A stretch of DNA of 64,000 bases from Bradyrhizobium sp. CCBAU 51765 (GCF_015291725.1 NZ_CP030038.1:4949001-5013000); one strand, 5' to 3'. Positions 34,714-43,050 are shown, numbered from the stretch's first letter. Notes: generated by a model not told the origin, from the sequence alone. Numbers and translations: made by a program.

Positions 34714-34923
34714 ATGCCTTACTTCGCTTCTGGCCAAGACCAAGACTTCCGTATCTGCAAGGTGCTCGCCGACGTCTTTTGCGCGATCTTGCTCGGCACC
34801 TTTTCCATCATCTTTTTCGGCTGGCTCGGCGGCATTGTCGCCTTCGCTATCCTCGAGGCCGGTCTGCTCGGACTCGATTGGCTCATGCCAACCACGAAAG
34901 ACGCGGCCGGCGTCGTTCGCTGA
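34714..34923 (+). CDS. Small membrane protein downstream of the dctM remnant
   Basis: A 69-residue protein with an excellent ribosome-binding site (GGAGGAG, 6 bases before the ATG). One long hydrophobic stretch (VLADVFCAILLGTFSIIFFG followed by WLGGIVAFAILEAGLLG) forms one or two membrane helices; the rest is short and polar. No family recognised. It sits 67 bases after the truncated dctM in the same direction, so it was probably part of that transport operon. The good initiation site suggests it may still be translated if a promoter remains. Confidence 0.6.
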   Translation: MPYFASGQDQDFRICKVLADVFCAILLGTFSIIFFGWLGGIVAFAILEAGLLGLDWLMPTTKDAAGVVR

Positions 34924-34955
34924 CGGCGGCTGGACCAACCTAGGCTGCCGCTAAA

Positions 34956-35000
34956 GCATGATCCAGAACAGTGCGCAGCGGTTTTCCGGAAAGATCATGC
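34956..35000. repeat. Intergenic GCATGATC palindrome, copy 1
   Basis: GCATGATC (34956-34963) and GATCATGC (34993-35000) bracket a spacer containing GCGGTTTTCCGGAAA. The same arrangement occurs at 45.5 kb with sequence similarity in the spacer. It matches a dispersed palindrome seen often between Bradyrhizobium genes. Confidence 0.7.
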
Positions 35001-35031
35001 GATGACGATTCATCCAAATCTCATCGCACTT

Positions 35032-35080
35032 TAGTCTGGCCTGATAAGTGCTCCTGAAAGGCTGTTCTCAGTTCGGCCAG
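35032..35080. repeat. Left copy of a 49/50-base direct repeat
   Basis: Bases 35032-35080 match 41212-41261 in the same orientation: the first 15 and last 26 bases are identical, with a short variable middle. The right copy is the 3' end of the yunG-like gene, so this left copy is an orphan fragment of that gene. The two copies bracket 6.1 kb. The following bases 35081-35172 show nothing recognisable. Confidence 0.85.
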
Positions 35081-35172
35081 GGCGATCCTCATAAGAGCGA
35101 GTCGACTCTTGAGGGCCGAGCGGAAATCTTCCGATCGGTTAGAGCATTACTGCTGATGACCCATCCGCGACA

Positions 35173-36963
35173 TTACCCCTCTGGCACCCCGGCCAGACGC
35201 ATGCCCTGAATGACGCGCCTGGTTTGCTCGCGAAACGTGGGATCGTCGCTAAATGGAACACCCTTCAAGCGACGAATGGTGAGAGTTGGACTAAGCGCAA
35301 GCGCTTTGTTCGTACAAGCCCGCGCCTCATCCAGTTTTCCGAGATGGGCAAGCGCAGCGGCGAGGTTCAAATGCGCTATGGGATTGTTCGGGTTACTATT
35401 CAGACCTCGACGAAACCATACAACTGCTTCGGCGTCGGCTCCTAGTAGCAATTTGCTGAAACCGACCCAACTCATCCATCGATGTGTACCTTCATCACGG
35501 GGAGACAAGCGCATTGCCTTGTGCACATGTGCCTCTGTTTCTTCGGCGCGCCCGATAAAGGGTTGGGCGCAACCGATGAAAGCATGGGCCTCCGCCAAAT
35601 TCGGGTTTAGAGCCAACGCATGCTCGCATTCCGCGATGCCTTCCATCGCGCGTTTGGTACACCATAAGACAGAACCCAAAAACGCGTGAGCAAGGGCATG
35701 CTGCGGTGCCAAGGACACCGCCTTGTTCAAGGCCGCCTCGGCCGCGGCAAAGAGCGCGTCCGGGTTGTCGGCGAGAAGAAAGCCAGCGCTTGTCACATCG
35801 ACAGCTCCGATGCCCACCAGCGCCTCCACGTTGTCTGGATCAAGCTCTAAGGCACGTTCGAAAAAGCTTCGTGCCTGCGTCATGTGGGCTGGGGTAACAC
35901 CTTTGTTCCAACGAGCCATACCCTGGAAATACAAGTCGAGGGCGCTCGGGTGCAATGAGTGTTCCGATCGCCTCGCCTCAGCGGCGATAAGTTGAGCATT
36001 CAGCGTGTTGGCCAGCCGCGACACGATTTCATCCTGCATATCGAAGAGGTCGGCGATTTGCTTATCGAAGCGCTCGGCCCACAAGTGATTACCGGTTTTG
36101 GCGTCAATCAGTTGCACGTTGACCCGAAGCCGGTTGCCGCTGCGCTGCACGGAGCCTTCGAGTACGTAGCGGACGTTCAACTCGCGGCCGATCTGTTTAA
36201 GGTCAAGGGCCTTGCCTTTGTATGTAAAGGCGGTGTGTCGGCCAATCACAAAGGAGCTGGAGATGCGCGACAAGTCTGTCGTTAGGCTTTCGGTTACACC
36301 ATCGACGAAATAGTCTTGCTCGGGATTGCCGCCTAGATTGACGAAGGGCAGAACGACCATAGAAAGACGAGGCGATGAAAGCAGCCCTAGACGCGCGCGT
36401 TCAACCTGTATCGGTGCGCTACGTCCATCCCAGGCCACGACATAGGTCCGCACCGGACGGTCGATATTCTTAAGGTTCTGCTCCCCTAGATCGGCGAACT
36501 CAACGCCAACCTTGCCCTGCACTTGATCGTGCGCAGAAGCCGAGATGCAGATACCGCCCGGGTCCGCCATGCTCTCAAGGCGTGCCGCAATGTTAACGCC
36601 GTCTCCAAAAATGTCATGCGGCTCGACTATGACATCGCCGATGTTGATCCCTACCCGGAAAGCAATACGCTCACCTTCAGCTTCTGCCCTTGTGAGTTCT
36701 TTGGTACGGGCCTGGAACTGGACCGCAGATCGAACTGCTTCGACTGCGCTCGGAAATTCCGCCAAGAACCCGTCGCCGGTGTTCTTCACGATGCGGCCGC
36801 CATATTCGGCAATCGTTGGCACAACAACGTCCGCCAGGAGCGCTGTCAGTTTGGCGTGCGTCGCCTCTTCGTCATTGTGCATGAGCCGCGAATAGCCAGC
36901 CACGTCGGCGGCCAATATCGCCGACAACCTGCGCTCGACCCGGACTGGTCGCTCTTGCACCAT
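35173..36963 (-). CDS. Class III adenylate/guanylate cyclase with C-terminal TPRs
   Basis: A 596-residue protein. Residues 1-180 are a class III nucleotide cyclase: ILAADVAGYSRLMHNDEEAT and GRIVKNTGDGFLAEFPS carry the two metal aspartates; FRVGINIGDVIVEPHDIFGD, then GVNIAARLE is the dimer/transition-state region. Residues 215-340 form the FlgO-like middle domain (MVVLPFVNLGGNPEQDYFVD to GNHLWAERFDKQIADLFDMQ). The rest is TPR repeats (ARSFFERALELDPDNVEALV, ECEHALALNPNLAEAHAFIG, HLNLAAALAHLGKLDEARAC). This architecture is greatly expanded in Bradyrhizobium and Mesorhizobium. The ATG at 36963 is preferred over a GTG at 37074. It is inside the block bracketed by the direct repeats. The next gene is divergent. 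Confidence 0.9.
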   Translation of the reverse strand: MVQERPVRVERRLSAILAADVAGYSRLMHNDEEATHAKLTALLADVVVPTIAEYGGRIVKNTGDGFLAEFPSAVEAVRSAVQFQARTKELTRAEAEGERIAFRVGINIGDVIVEPHDIFGDGVNIAARLESMADPGGICISASAHDQVQGKVGVEFADLGEQNLKNIDRPVRTYVVAWDGRSAPIQVERARLGLLSSPRLSMVVLPFVNLGGNPEQDYFVDGVTESLTTDLSRISSSFVIGRHTAFTYKGKALDLKQIGRELNVRYVLEGSVQRSGNRLRVNVQLIDAKTGNHLWAERFDKQIADLFDMQDEIVSRLANTLNAQLIAAEARRSEHSLHPSALDLYFQGMARWNKGVTPAHMTQARSFFERALELDPDNVEALVGIGAVDVTSAGFLLADNPDALFAAAEAALNKAVSLAPQHALAHAFLGSVLWCTKRAMEGIAECEHALALNPNLAEAHAFIGCAQPFIGRAEETEAHVHKAMRLSPRDEGTHRWMSWVGFSKLLLGADAEAVVWFRRGLNSNPNNPIAHLNLAAALAHLGKLDEARACTNKALALSPTLTIRRLKGVPFSDDPTFREQTRRVIQGMRLAGVPEG

Positions 36964-37232
36964 GGCTCGCAATCCAACCCACAGCACACTGTACGACGGA
37001 TCAGGCGGCAGTGCCAAACGCGTTTTGACGGGATGCCTGCCCAGGCTGACGTCCGTTATTGGCCCGTGACGCACCTTCGCTCCGAGGGCTGTAAAGTCGG
37101 CTCTCGGGAGGTGAGCCGACCGGCGTTATGCGAGCGGCCGTAGGCAGCCTCTGACCCGAAGCGGACCTCGCTACCCCTTGACGGATGGTAGTCGTCCTGC
37201 CCCAAACTGGGGTGGAAACAACGTTCCTTGGG

Positions 37233-37763
37233 ATGGGCCGAATGCTAACAGTTGTTGATGCAGAAATGTTGGTCCGACAGCATTTGGGTGACACCCCTAG
37301 AGCCAATCACTCGCGGGTGGTGGCCCACATGATGCGGACGCTTGCGCCGGGCTTTTCCGCTTCTGCTGAGCTTTGGGAAGTCGTTGGCCTGTGCCATGAT
37401 CTCGATTATTTTCACACATCGGGCAACTGGAGCCAGCACGGTCTGCTGACGGTTCGCTGGCTTGGAGACAACATCCCCGCTGAGGCTCAAGATGCAATCG
37501 CTGCGCACGATCATCGCACAGGCGTGCAGGCTAATACGACGCTCGCCGACATGCTGAAGATGGCGGATGCTGTTGCCATTATCGATGAGAGATTAGGACG
37601 CGGCGCGACTTTGGGTACGGACCGCGCGGAACCTTACGCGGCGCTGCGCCGCCAGCTCGGCGATCGCTCCTACTTGAACGATATCGTTGAGAGATATTCA
37701 GAGAGGCACGCAATTTCCTTTAATCGCATCGTCGAGATCGTTGCCGCCACACCGAAGCAATAG
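37233..37763 (+). CDS. HD-domain phosphohydrolase-like protein
   Basis: About 176 residues. The HD metal site is present: ANHSRVVAHMM (first histidine), VVGLCHDLDYFH (His-Asp pair), histidine in IAAHDHRTG and aspartate in LKMADAVAIIDERLG. Such lone HD proteins hydrolyse nucleotides or act on phosphodiesters; the exact substrate is unknown. Starts at 37233 and 37242 are both ATG; neither has a strong ribosome-binding site. It is divergent from the cyclase gene with about 270 bases between; a functional link to cyclic-nucleotide signalling is conceivable but unproven. Confidence 0.7.
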   Translation: MGRMLTVVDAEMLVRQHLGDTPRANHSRVVAHMMRTLAPGFSASAELWEVVGLCHDLDYFHTSGNWSQHGLLTVRWLGDNIPAEAQDAIAAHDHRTGVQANTTLADMLKMADAVAIIDERLGRGATLGTDRAEPYAALRRQLGDRSYLNDIVERYSERHAISFNRIVEIVAATPKQ

Positions 37764-37923
37764 TGGCTGTCTCCGATGCAACGATGGCAGTACATCATGT
37801 CCACCTGGCCCGTAGGTGACTTCCGCTACTGGCCTCGCACCGTCCGCTTTCGAGAGCCGAGCGGAATAGCATCGTGGAGCTGCCCAGGGCAGTCTTTGAC
37901 CGGAACCCGACATCTTTTGATGG

Positions 37924-38268
37924 CTACCTAAGGCGTGGCGGTAGCCCGAACGTTCCGTCTGCATTTGGTTCAAATGGCTCGACGGCAACAACAGCGCTTG
38001 AGTTAAGAGGACCGTATATATGTGGGTACAGTTTCCCATTGCCCGCGTCTTCATACCGAATAGGCGCGATCACACGATCCGGATCGATGACCAACAGTAT
38101 GAGACCGCGCTGGCCGCGAAATAGGTAATCCGCGACTTCAACGACCTGATCGGGCGTTGAGCAGTGAATGAAGCCCTCGCTCTCCAACGACGGACAGCGA
38201 TACTCGCTGTGGTTAGCTTCTGCCCACAACGCGGATGAACAGATGTGAAAGATCACCGATTGCTGCAA
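37924..38268 (-). CDS. DUF952 family protein
   Basis: A 114-residue DUF952 protein: begins IFHICSSALWAEA, then SEGFIHCSTPDQVVEVADYL, LLVIDPDRV and ends near LYPHIYGPLNSSAVVAVEPF, which are the family's conserved blocks. The histidines in GFIHCS and YPHIYGPL are invariant in the family. DUF952 is structurally related to ADP-ribosyltransferase-like folds but biochemical function is not established. It is the downstream partner of the GNAT gene (43 bases apart) on the same strand, so they may be co-transcribed. Confidence 0.88.
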   Translation of the reverse strand: MQQSVIFHICSSALWAEANHSEYRCPSLESEGFIHCSTPDQVVEVADYLFRGQRGLILLVIDPDRVIAPIRYEDAGNGKLYPHIYGPLNSSAVVAVEPFEPNADGTFGLPPRLR

Positions 38269-38311
38269 GGTTACTCTCCGCGCAGGACCAACGTAACGAC
38301 CAAAAAAGCGA

Positions 38312-38839
38312 TCAGCGAAACTCTCGATCGAGCAGGCCCATAATCACATCATCGTGCCAGTAGCCGTTTACCCATGCTGCCTCTCGCTCATGACCTTCGA
38401 TAACGAACCCGCACTTCTGGTAAGCGCGTATGGCTCTCAAATTGTAAGCAAGTACTCGCACCGATATACGATGCAGTTTCAGCTGCTCGAAGGCAAACCG
38501 CAGGACGAGGCGCATGGCCTCAGTTCCGATGCCTCGCCCTAGGCACTGCGGATCAAGAATGCCCACGGCGAACGATGCGCGCCGATCCTGCATATCAATA
38601 CGGTCTAACCGGGTTTCGCCGATCACCCTTGATCCATGTTCAATCACCCATGCAAACGGATGACTCGATAGCCGTTCAACCACCGCATCAGCGGCCTCCC
38701 GAGTCATGGCGCGATAGGTGTCGCGGCTACCTCCAAACATTTCGTGTATTTCTGGATCAGCCTGGAGCGCGAAAAAGCCGTCGTGATCGGCGGGACGAAC
38801 CCTTCTGATTGTGACGTTCGGACCTGAAAGAGTCGGCAC
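38312..38839 (-). CDS. GNAT family N-acetyltransferase (RimJ/RimL-like)
   Basis: A 175-residue acetyltransferase of the RimJ/RimL subgroup. The N terminus TIRRVRPADHDGFFALQADP is typical; the acetyl-CoA pyrophosphate loop is QCLGRGIGTEAMRLVLRFAF and the C-terminal motif B region is HRISVRVLAYNLRAIRAYQK, ending CGFVIEGHEREAAWVNG. Could acetylate a protein N terminus, an amino acid analogue or an antibiotic. Transcribed toward DUF952. Its start lies about 135 bases from the divergent BlaI gene, so their promoters share the space with the BlaI-type dyad. Base composition of this block looks less GC-rich than the neighbours. Confidence 0.88.
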   Translation of the reverse strand: MPTLSGPNVTIRRVRPADHDGFFALQADPEIHEMFGGSRDTYRAMTREAADAVVERLSSHPFAWVIEHGSRVIGETRLDRIDMQDRRASFAVGILDPQCLGRGIGTEAMRLVLRFAFEQLKLHRISVRVLAYNLRAIRAYQKCGFVIEGHEREAAWVNGYWHDDVIMGLLDREFR

Positions 38840-38939
38840 GACTTACTGCATGGGCCCTAGTCTATCTTTGGAATGGGCCCGTGTCGCCTGTTGACCCAGA
38901 GCTGACTTTGCAAATCGTTGGACTCCGTTGCGGTTGTGT

Positions 38940-38954
38940 GTTACAGACTGTAAC
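38940..38954. promoter_or_regulatory. BlaI/MecI-type operator upstream of blaI
   Basis: GTTACAGACTGTAAC is a perfect 15-base palindrome containing the TACA...TGTA core recognised by BlaI/MecI repressors. It ends 21 bases before the BlaI ATG, where it would block a promoter or initiation. A possible -35 (TTGGAC at 38918) with 17-base spacing would place the -10 over the dyad. Autoregulation by BlaI is the natural reading. Confidence 0.65.
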
Positions 38955-38975
38955 GTTATCGCGGGTCGCAATAAG

Positions 38976-39356
38976 ATGGATGACGATCTACCGGAGCTCG
39001 GCGAGCTTGAGCGAGCGGTTATGCTGCTAGTTTGGGCTCATGCGCCGATCAGTGCAGAATCGGTACGGGAGCGGCTGGGCCGACCGCTAAAGGAATCTAC
39101 CGTGCGCACTGTGCTGCGCAGGCTTGAAGAAAAAGGCTTCGTCGCGCACGAGGTGGAGGGGCGAACGTTTTTGTTTCGTCCCGTTGAAGATCGCCGGAAA
39201 GTGGCCGCAAAGGCGGTTCGGCGTATCGCCGCATGGTTCTGCAACGGCTCGATCGAGGATGTGCTCGTTGGTATTGTAGACGCCAAAATGCTGAACAAGA
39301 AGCAGCTCGAGCTACTGTCGCAAAAAATTGCCCAAGCAAAGAGTGAGAGGAAGTGA
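38976..39356 (+). CDS. BlaI/MecI/CopY-family transcriptional repressor
   Basis: A 126-residue winged-helix repressor. The wHTH is ELGELERAVMLLVWAHAPIS followed by AESVRERLGRPLKESTVRTV and LRRLEEKGFVAHEVEGRTFL; the C-terminal dimerisation helices follow (VAAKAVRRIAAWFCNG, LLSQKIAQAKSERK). The usual protease-sensitive site region lies around residue 95-105. The ATG at 38976 gives a standard N terminus. It overlaps the BlaR-like gene's start by one base (TGATG), showing translational coupling. Together they form an antibiotic/stress-sensing pair in which the membrane protease inactivates the repressor. Confidence 0.9.
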   Translation: MDDDLPELGELERAVMLLVWAHAPISAESVRERLGRPLKESTVRTVLRRLEEKGFVAHEVEGRTFLFRPVEDRRKVAAKAVRRIAAWFCNGSIEDVLVGIVDAKMLNKKQLELLSQKIAQAKSERK

Positions 39357-40987
39357 TGTTGGCGATCCTCATTGAAGCCGCGATCCGTTCATCCATCCTG
39401 ATCGCGTCGCTCTGGATTGGATTGAAGGCGCTGCGAGTGAGCAATCCGCACATCTTAATGTCGGTATGGCGGTTGGTAGTGCTCGTTTCTCTTACGTCCC
39501 TCCTTCTGGTCGGCCGACCGATCTTCACTTTGGGAGCGGACATTTCGCCTGCTCTTGTCGTTCTGGGAGGAAATTACTCGATCTCCTCTTACTCCTCAGA
39601 CTTCGTCCCCGTTCCCGTCACGCCGCATGGCGGAGTCCCGCAGCACTTCAATTGGAGCGTGCTTGCTGCCACGATCTATCTGTTGGTTGCTGGCTGCCTT
39701 CTGCTGCGCTTGGTGACTGGCGTCGCGCTCAGTTGGTGGCTGCGGATATCGGCTCATCCCATCCACGAGGATTGGACCATGGGCAGGGACGTGCGTTCGA
39801 GCCCTGAGATCAAGGCGCCCGGGACGTTCGGCTCAACGATTCTCCTGCCTGCGCATTACGGCACCTGGGATACTCTGGACCGGCGTGCAATTATGGCTCA
39901 CGAGGAATCGCATGTGCGTCGAGGCGATTTCTACCTTCTGTTGCTGGCGGCGATAAACAGAACCGTTTTTTGGTTCAATCCTCTGGCCTGGTGGCTCAAT
40001 AGCCAGATCGTCTATCTAGCGGAAGTCAGAGGCGACGCTTCGGCGATTGAAGATATCGAAGATCGCATACGCTATGCTGAGCTTCTTGTCGGGCTTGGAC
40101 GTGGACCGCGTGGCTCAATCAGCCTGGCAATGGCGAGATCCGAAACTGTCAAGCGACGGGTTGAACAGCTTCTGGCGGAAACGTGTCTGCCAAGAAGGAT
40201 CGACTGGAAGACACGCGCGGCGATCTTCGCGTGCATTCTGCCGCTGGCGGCCATCTCGACCGGCGTGGTGGCGCAGGCACCCTCGTCTCCAAAAGCGGAC
40301 AGTAACGCCACGACATTCGATCCCGACGCGATCGCACAACGCGCGCATGAGCAGGCGCGCCCGCGTACAGAGGTCACCATCGATTCGAAGGTACTCGACA
40401 ATTACGTTGGCTATTATCTGCTGGCGGAGCAGGTCTTTCACTTCACGCGGGAAGACGATCTATTCTTCTCGCAACTCCCTGGCCAGCCGCGTGTGCAATT
40501 GTATCCCGAGAGTTCAACCAAATTCTTTGCCAAGGTCGTCCACGCCCAGATTTCCTTCGTCTTGGACCCGCAGGGGCGAGCCACTGCGCTGATCCTGCAT
40601 CAGGGCGGCCAGGAGCAATCCGCGAAACGAATCGACAAGTCTGAGGCAGACCGCGTAACCGAACAGCTCGCAAAGCGGATAAAAGACCGCATCGCGCAGC
40701 CGGGAAGTGAAGCGGCGCTTCGTCATACCATCGAATCTCTTCAGGCTGCACAGCCGAACTACGACGAGATGATGCCAGCATTGGCCGGGCTCACGCGCCA
40801 TCACCTGCCGAACCTCAAACGTTCCCTGGAAGAGTTGGGGCAACTGCAATCGATTTCCTTTAGAGGGGTCGGTAGCAGTGGCTGGGATGTCTACGAGGTG
40901 CGCTTCGCGAATGGTTTATCGATCTGGAGGATATTCCTGGCGCCAGAGGGAAAAATAAGTGGACTCCTGCTTCAGACCGGACCCTAG
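39356..40987 (+). CDS. BlaR/MecR-like M56 membrane protease with DUF3471 sensor domain
   Basis: About 543 residues. The N-terminal 320 residues form the M56 zinc-protease membrane domain: helices SSILIASLWIGLKAL, LVVLVSLTSLLLV, VLAATIYLLVAGCLLLRL, then the zinc motif AHEESHVRRGDF and FNPLAWWLNSQIVYLAEVRG with the third ligand, and a last helix AAIFACILPLAAISTGVVAQ. Outside is not a penicillin-binding domain but a DUF3471-like beta domain (LDNYVGYYLLAEQVFHFTRE, FFSQLPGQPRVQLYPESSTK, ISFVLDPQGRATALILHQGG) and a helical C-terminal part. The ATG at 39356, with AGAGG 5 bases upstream, is preferred to the GTG at 39353. Should cleave its BlaI partner on sensing an unknown signal. No beta-lactamase gene is adjacent. 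Confidence 0.85.
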   Translation: MLAILIEAAIRSSILIASLWIGLKALRVSNPHILMSVWRLVVLVSLTSLLLVGRPIFTLGADISPALVVLGGNYSISSYSSDFVPVPVTPHGGVPQHFNWSVLAATIYLLVAGCLLLRLVTGVALSWWLRISAHPIHEDWTMGRDVRSSPEIKAPGTFGSTILLPAHYGTWDTLDRRAIMAHEESHVRRGDFYLLLLAAINRTVFWFNPLAWWLNSQIVYLAEVRGDASAIEDIEDRIRYAELLVGLGRGPRGSISLAMARSETVKRRVEQLLAETCLPRRIDWKTRAAIFACILPLAAISTGVVAQAPSSPKADSNATTFDPDAIAQRAHEQARPRTEVTIDSKVLDNYVGYYLLAEQVFHFTREDDLFFSQLPGQPRVQLYPESSTKFFAKVVHAQISFVLDPQGRATALILHQGGQEQSAKRIDKSEADRVTEQLAKRIKDRIAQPGSEAALRHTIESLQAAQPNYDEMMPALAGLTRHHLPNLKRSLEELGQLQSISFRGVGSSGWDVYEVRFANGLSIWRIFLAPEGKISGLLLQTGP

Positions 40988-41210
40988 GCAGTTGCCATGC
41001 GGGCAATTGCGGTAAGCGGCTCGGTACGTAGTGCCATCCGATAACAACAGGCGGAAGGAGATCGGGAGGCGACCCGACCGCTGAGCGGGAGAGATGTCCG
41101 GATTTGGCCCATCGGCGACCTGCGGCGACGTCCCGCTTTTGTACCGTTGTTCAGGGGTGAGCGGACATCTGGAGCGCCCAAACCAAACACCTGATTTATG
41201 AGTACACGCC

Positions 41211-41561
41211 CTAGTCTGGCCTGATACGGCACTCTTGAAAGGCTGTTCTCAGTTCGGCCAGTTGGTCGCTTGTCGCTCCCAACTCCGCGTCGGCGCGACT
41301 TGCAGCTAAATCCATGTAGCCGATCGGCTGATCGAACTGGCTCGCCGTGAAGTCGTACCTCCGGCCCTCGATCCGATTGTAGAAATGGTCGCCGGCCGGC
41401 AGAGGCGTCTTCAGCAAGTCACCGCCGAAGAGGTCGTGAACGAGCAGCGCAGTGACGTTGCATTGGCCGGCCGCGGGATTGCTCGCGGTCCATCGGCTGG
41501 CCGTCGCCAGCGACCATGCCTTGCGCAATGCGCTTTGAACCTGATCGGAATCGAAGCTCAT
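41211..41561 (-). CDS. YunG-family protein
   Basis: A 116-residue protein matching YunG-like proteins: LRKAWSLATASRWTASNPAA, then GQCNVTALLVHDLFGGDLLK, HFYNRIEGRRYDFTASQFDQ. The Cys in GQCNVT and the His in DHFYNRIEG, followed by aspartate in RYDFT, resemble a papain-like catalytic set, so a transglutaminase/cysteine-hydrolase-like fold is possible; function is not known. The ATG at 41561 is chosen because upstream in-frame sequence is unlike the family. Its last 50 bases are the right copy of the direct repeat; an orphan fragment of the same 3' end lies 6.1 kb to the left. The 220 bases between BlaR and this gene (40988-41210) show nothing. Confidence 0.75.
   Translation of the reverse strand: MSFDSDQVQSALRKAWSLATASRWTASNPAAGQCNVTALLVHDLFGGDLLKTPLPAGDHFYNRIEGRRYDFTASQFDQPIGYMDLAASRADAELGATSDQLAELRTAFQECRIRPD
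41212..41261. repeat. Right copy of the 49/50-base direct repeat
   Basis: Matches 35032-35080 in the same orientation with 15 identical bases at one end and 26 at the other. It forms the 3' end of the yunG-like gene, which indicates that this copy is the ancestral one and the left copy a duplicate. Confidence 0.85.
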
Positions 41562-41774
41562 CGGCTTCCCCGGGCCCGGCACCGAACCGAAAGTTCGGAT
41601 TATTCGATTGTGGAATTCTACCACTGTCTTGCCCGACGCATCAAGCGAATTCGGCAATTCCGCAGAAGCGTATGATGACGCCGCCAAGTCATTGATAAAG
41701 CTGTCCCCGCCTACTGTGCATGGGGTTGTTTTCCATGTTTTTGTTTGGACGCCCTCCGGAACGCTGCAACGACG

Positions 41775-41802
41775 GCGCCCCGGAGCCTTCGCTCCGGGGC
41801 GC
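41775..41802 (-). terminator. Perfect 12-bp hairpin after the first TRAP binding-protein gene
   Basis: GCGCCCCGGAGC and its exact complement enclose a CTTC tetraloop, 22 bases after the binding-protein stop. There is no T-run on the minus strand, so termination would need help; the perfect stem and position still favour a transcript end. UUCG-type loops of this kind stabilise RNA 3' ends. Confidence 0.6.
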
Positions 41803-41823
41803 TGCCTGCGACGGATAGTGCAA

Positions 41824-42912
41824 TCAGCTCTGCGAGCGCCGCGCCATGAAGATGTCGTAGCCGACCTCGGCAACCTGGAACCAGGCGTAGCCGTCGCTCG
41901 TGAACTTGGCGAGCGAGTCGTTCACCTTCTTGAAGTTGGGGTTGGTCGCAGCGACTTCGGCGTGCAGCTCCTTGGCGGCCTTGTAGCAGGCATCCATGAT
42001 CGAGGGCGAGAAGGCATGCAGCTTGGTGCCGCCCGCGAGCAGCTTCTTCAGCGCCAGCGGATTGGCGTTGTCGTAGCGCGCCATCATGTAGTTGTTGGCG
42101 TAATGGCCGGCCTGCTCCAGCACGCTCTGGTAATATTTCGGCAGCGCGTTCCACTTGTCGAGGTTGACGAAGGCCATCAGCATCGGCCCGCCTTCCCACC
42201 AGCCGGGATAATAGTAGTGCGGCGCGATCTTGTAGAAGCCGAGCTTCTCGTCGTCATAGGGGCCGACCCATTCGGCGGCATCGATGGTGCCCTTCTCCAG
42301 CGCGGGATAGATATCGCCGCCGGCGAGCTGCTGCGGCACCACGCCGAGCTTCTGGAGCACACGGCCGGTGAAGCCGCCGATGCGGAACTTCATGCCCTTG
42401 AGATCCTCGGGCGTGTTCACCTCTTTCCTGAACCAGCCACCCATCTGGCAGCCGGTGTTGCCCGCGAGCAGCGAGACGACGTTGTAGCTCTTGTAGAACT
42501 CGTTGAGAACGTCGCGGCCGCCGCCGAGCATGTACCAGGCCTGGTTGATCCGCATGTTGGGGCCGAACGGCACGGCCGAGCCGAAGGTGAAGGTCGGGTC
42601 CTTGCCAAAATAATAGTAGGACGCCGTGTGGCCGATTTCGCAGGTGCCGTTCTGCACGGCGTCGAGCACCTGGAGGCCCGGCACGATCTCGCCGGCCGCG
42701 AAGATCTGGATCTGGAATTTGTTGTCGGTCGCCTCCGCGACCATCTTGCACATCATCTCGGCGCCGCCAAACAGCGTGTCGAGCGATTTCGGCCAGCTCG
42801 TCGGCATGCGCCATTTGATTTCCGGCATCGACTGCGCGATCGCGGGAGCCGCGAGCGTGGCGGCGCCGGCCGCACCAAGTCCTGTGACCTTGATGAAGTC
42901 TCTTCTCTTCAT
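41824..42912 (-). CDS. TRAP transporter substrate-binding protein, TakP-like, copy 1
   Basis: A 362-residue periplasmic binding protein with a Tat signal (MKRRDFIKVTGLGAAGAATL, cut near AIAQ). The mature protein follows TakP-type 2-oxo-acid binding proteins: WRMPTSWPKSLDTLFGGAEM, VPFGPNMRINQAWYMLGGG, GNTGCQMGGWFRKEV, and the motif VPQQLAGGDIYPALEKGTID followed by AAEWVGPYDDEKLGFYKIAP, which includes the ligand- and sodium-binding region. The second copy lies 167 bases upstream in the same orientation with a terminator between them, so it probably has its own promoter. No permease gene adjoins either copy. Confidence 0.92.
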   Translation of the reverse strand: MKRRDFIKVTGLGAAGAATLAAPAIAQSMPEIKWRMPTSWPKSLDTLFGGAEMMCKMVAEATDNKFQIQIFAAGEIVPGLQVLDAVQNGTCEIGHTASYYYFGKDPTFTFGSAVPFGPNMRINQAWYMLGGGRDVLNEFYKSYNVVSLLAGNTGCQMGGWFRKEVNTPEDLKGMKFRIGGFTGRVLQKLGVVPQQLAGGDIYPALEKGTIDAAEWVGPYDDEKLGFYKIAPHYYYPGWWEGGPMLMAFVNLDKWNALPKYYQSVLEQAGHYANNYMMARYDNANPLALKKLLAGGTKLHAFSPSIMDACYKAAKELHAEVAATNPNFKKVNDSLAKFTSDGYAWFQVAEVGYDIFMARRSQS

Positions 42913-43014
42913 GATTTCCTGCCCTGATGTACCAGTGATTGTGGGCCTTCTTGTCGAGGCTTGCCGCAAGCATGGCGCAAGCCGCGCCCGAATGCCATCC
43001 CGATCGCACTGCGG

Positions 43015-43050
43015 CAAAGAAAAAGCCCGGCCTCGCGAGCGAGGCCGGGC
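43015..43050 (-). terminator. Rho-independent terminator of the second TRAP binding-protein gene
   Basis: GCCCGGCCTCG (43025-43035) pairs perfectly with CGAGGCCGGGC (43040-43050) over a four-base loop. On the minus strand the stem is followed by TTTTTCTTT, giving a canonical intrinsic terminator about 28 bases after the stop of the copy-2 binding-protein gene. Confidence 0.88.

Noticed and set aside
40984..41232. Minus-strand frame between BlaR and the yunG-like gene
   Set aside because: No ribosome-binding site or family; similar low-complexity frames recur in Bradyrhizobium intergenic DNA.
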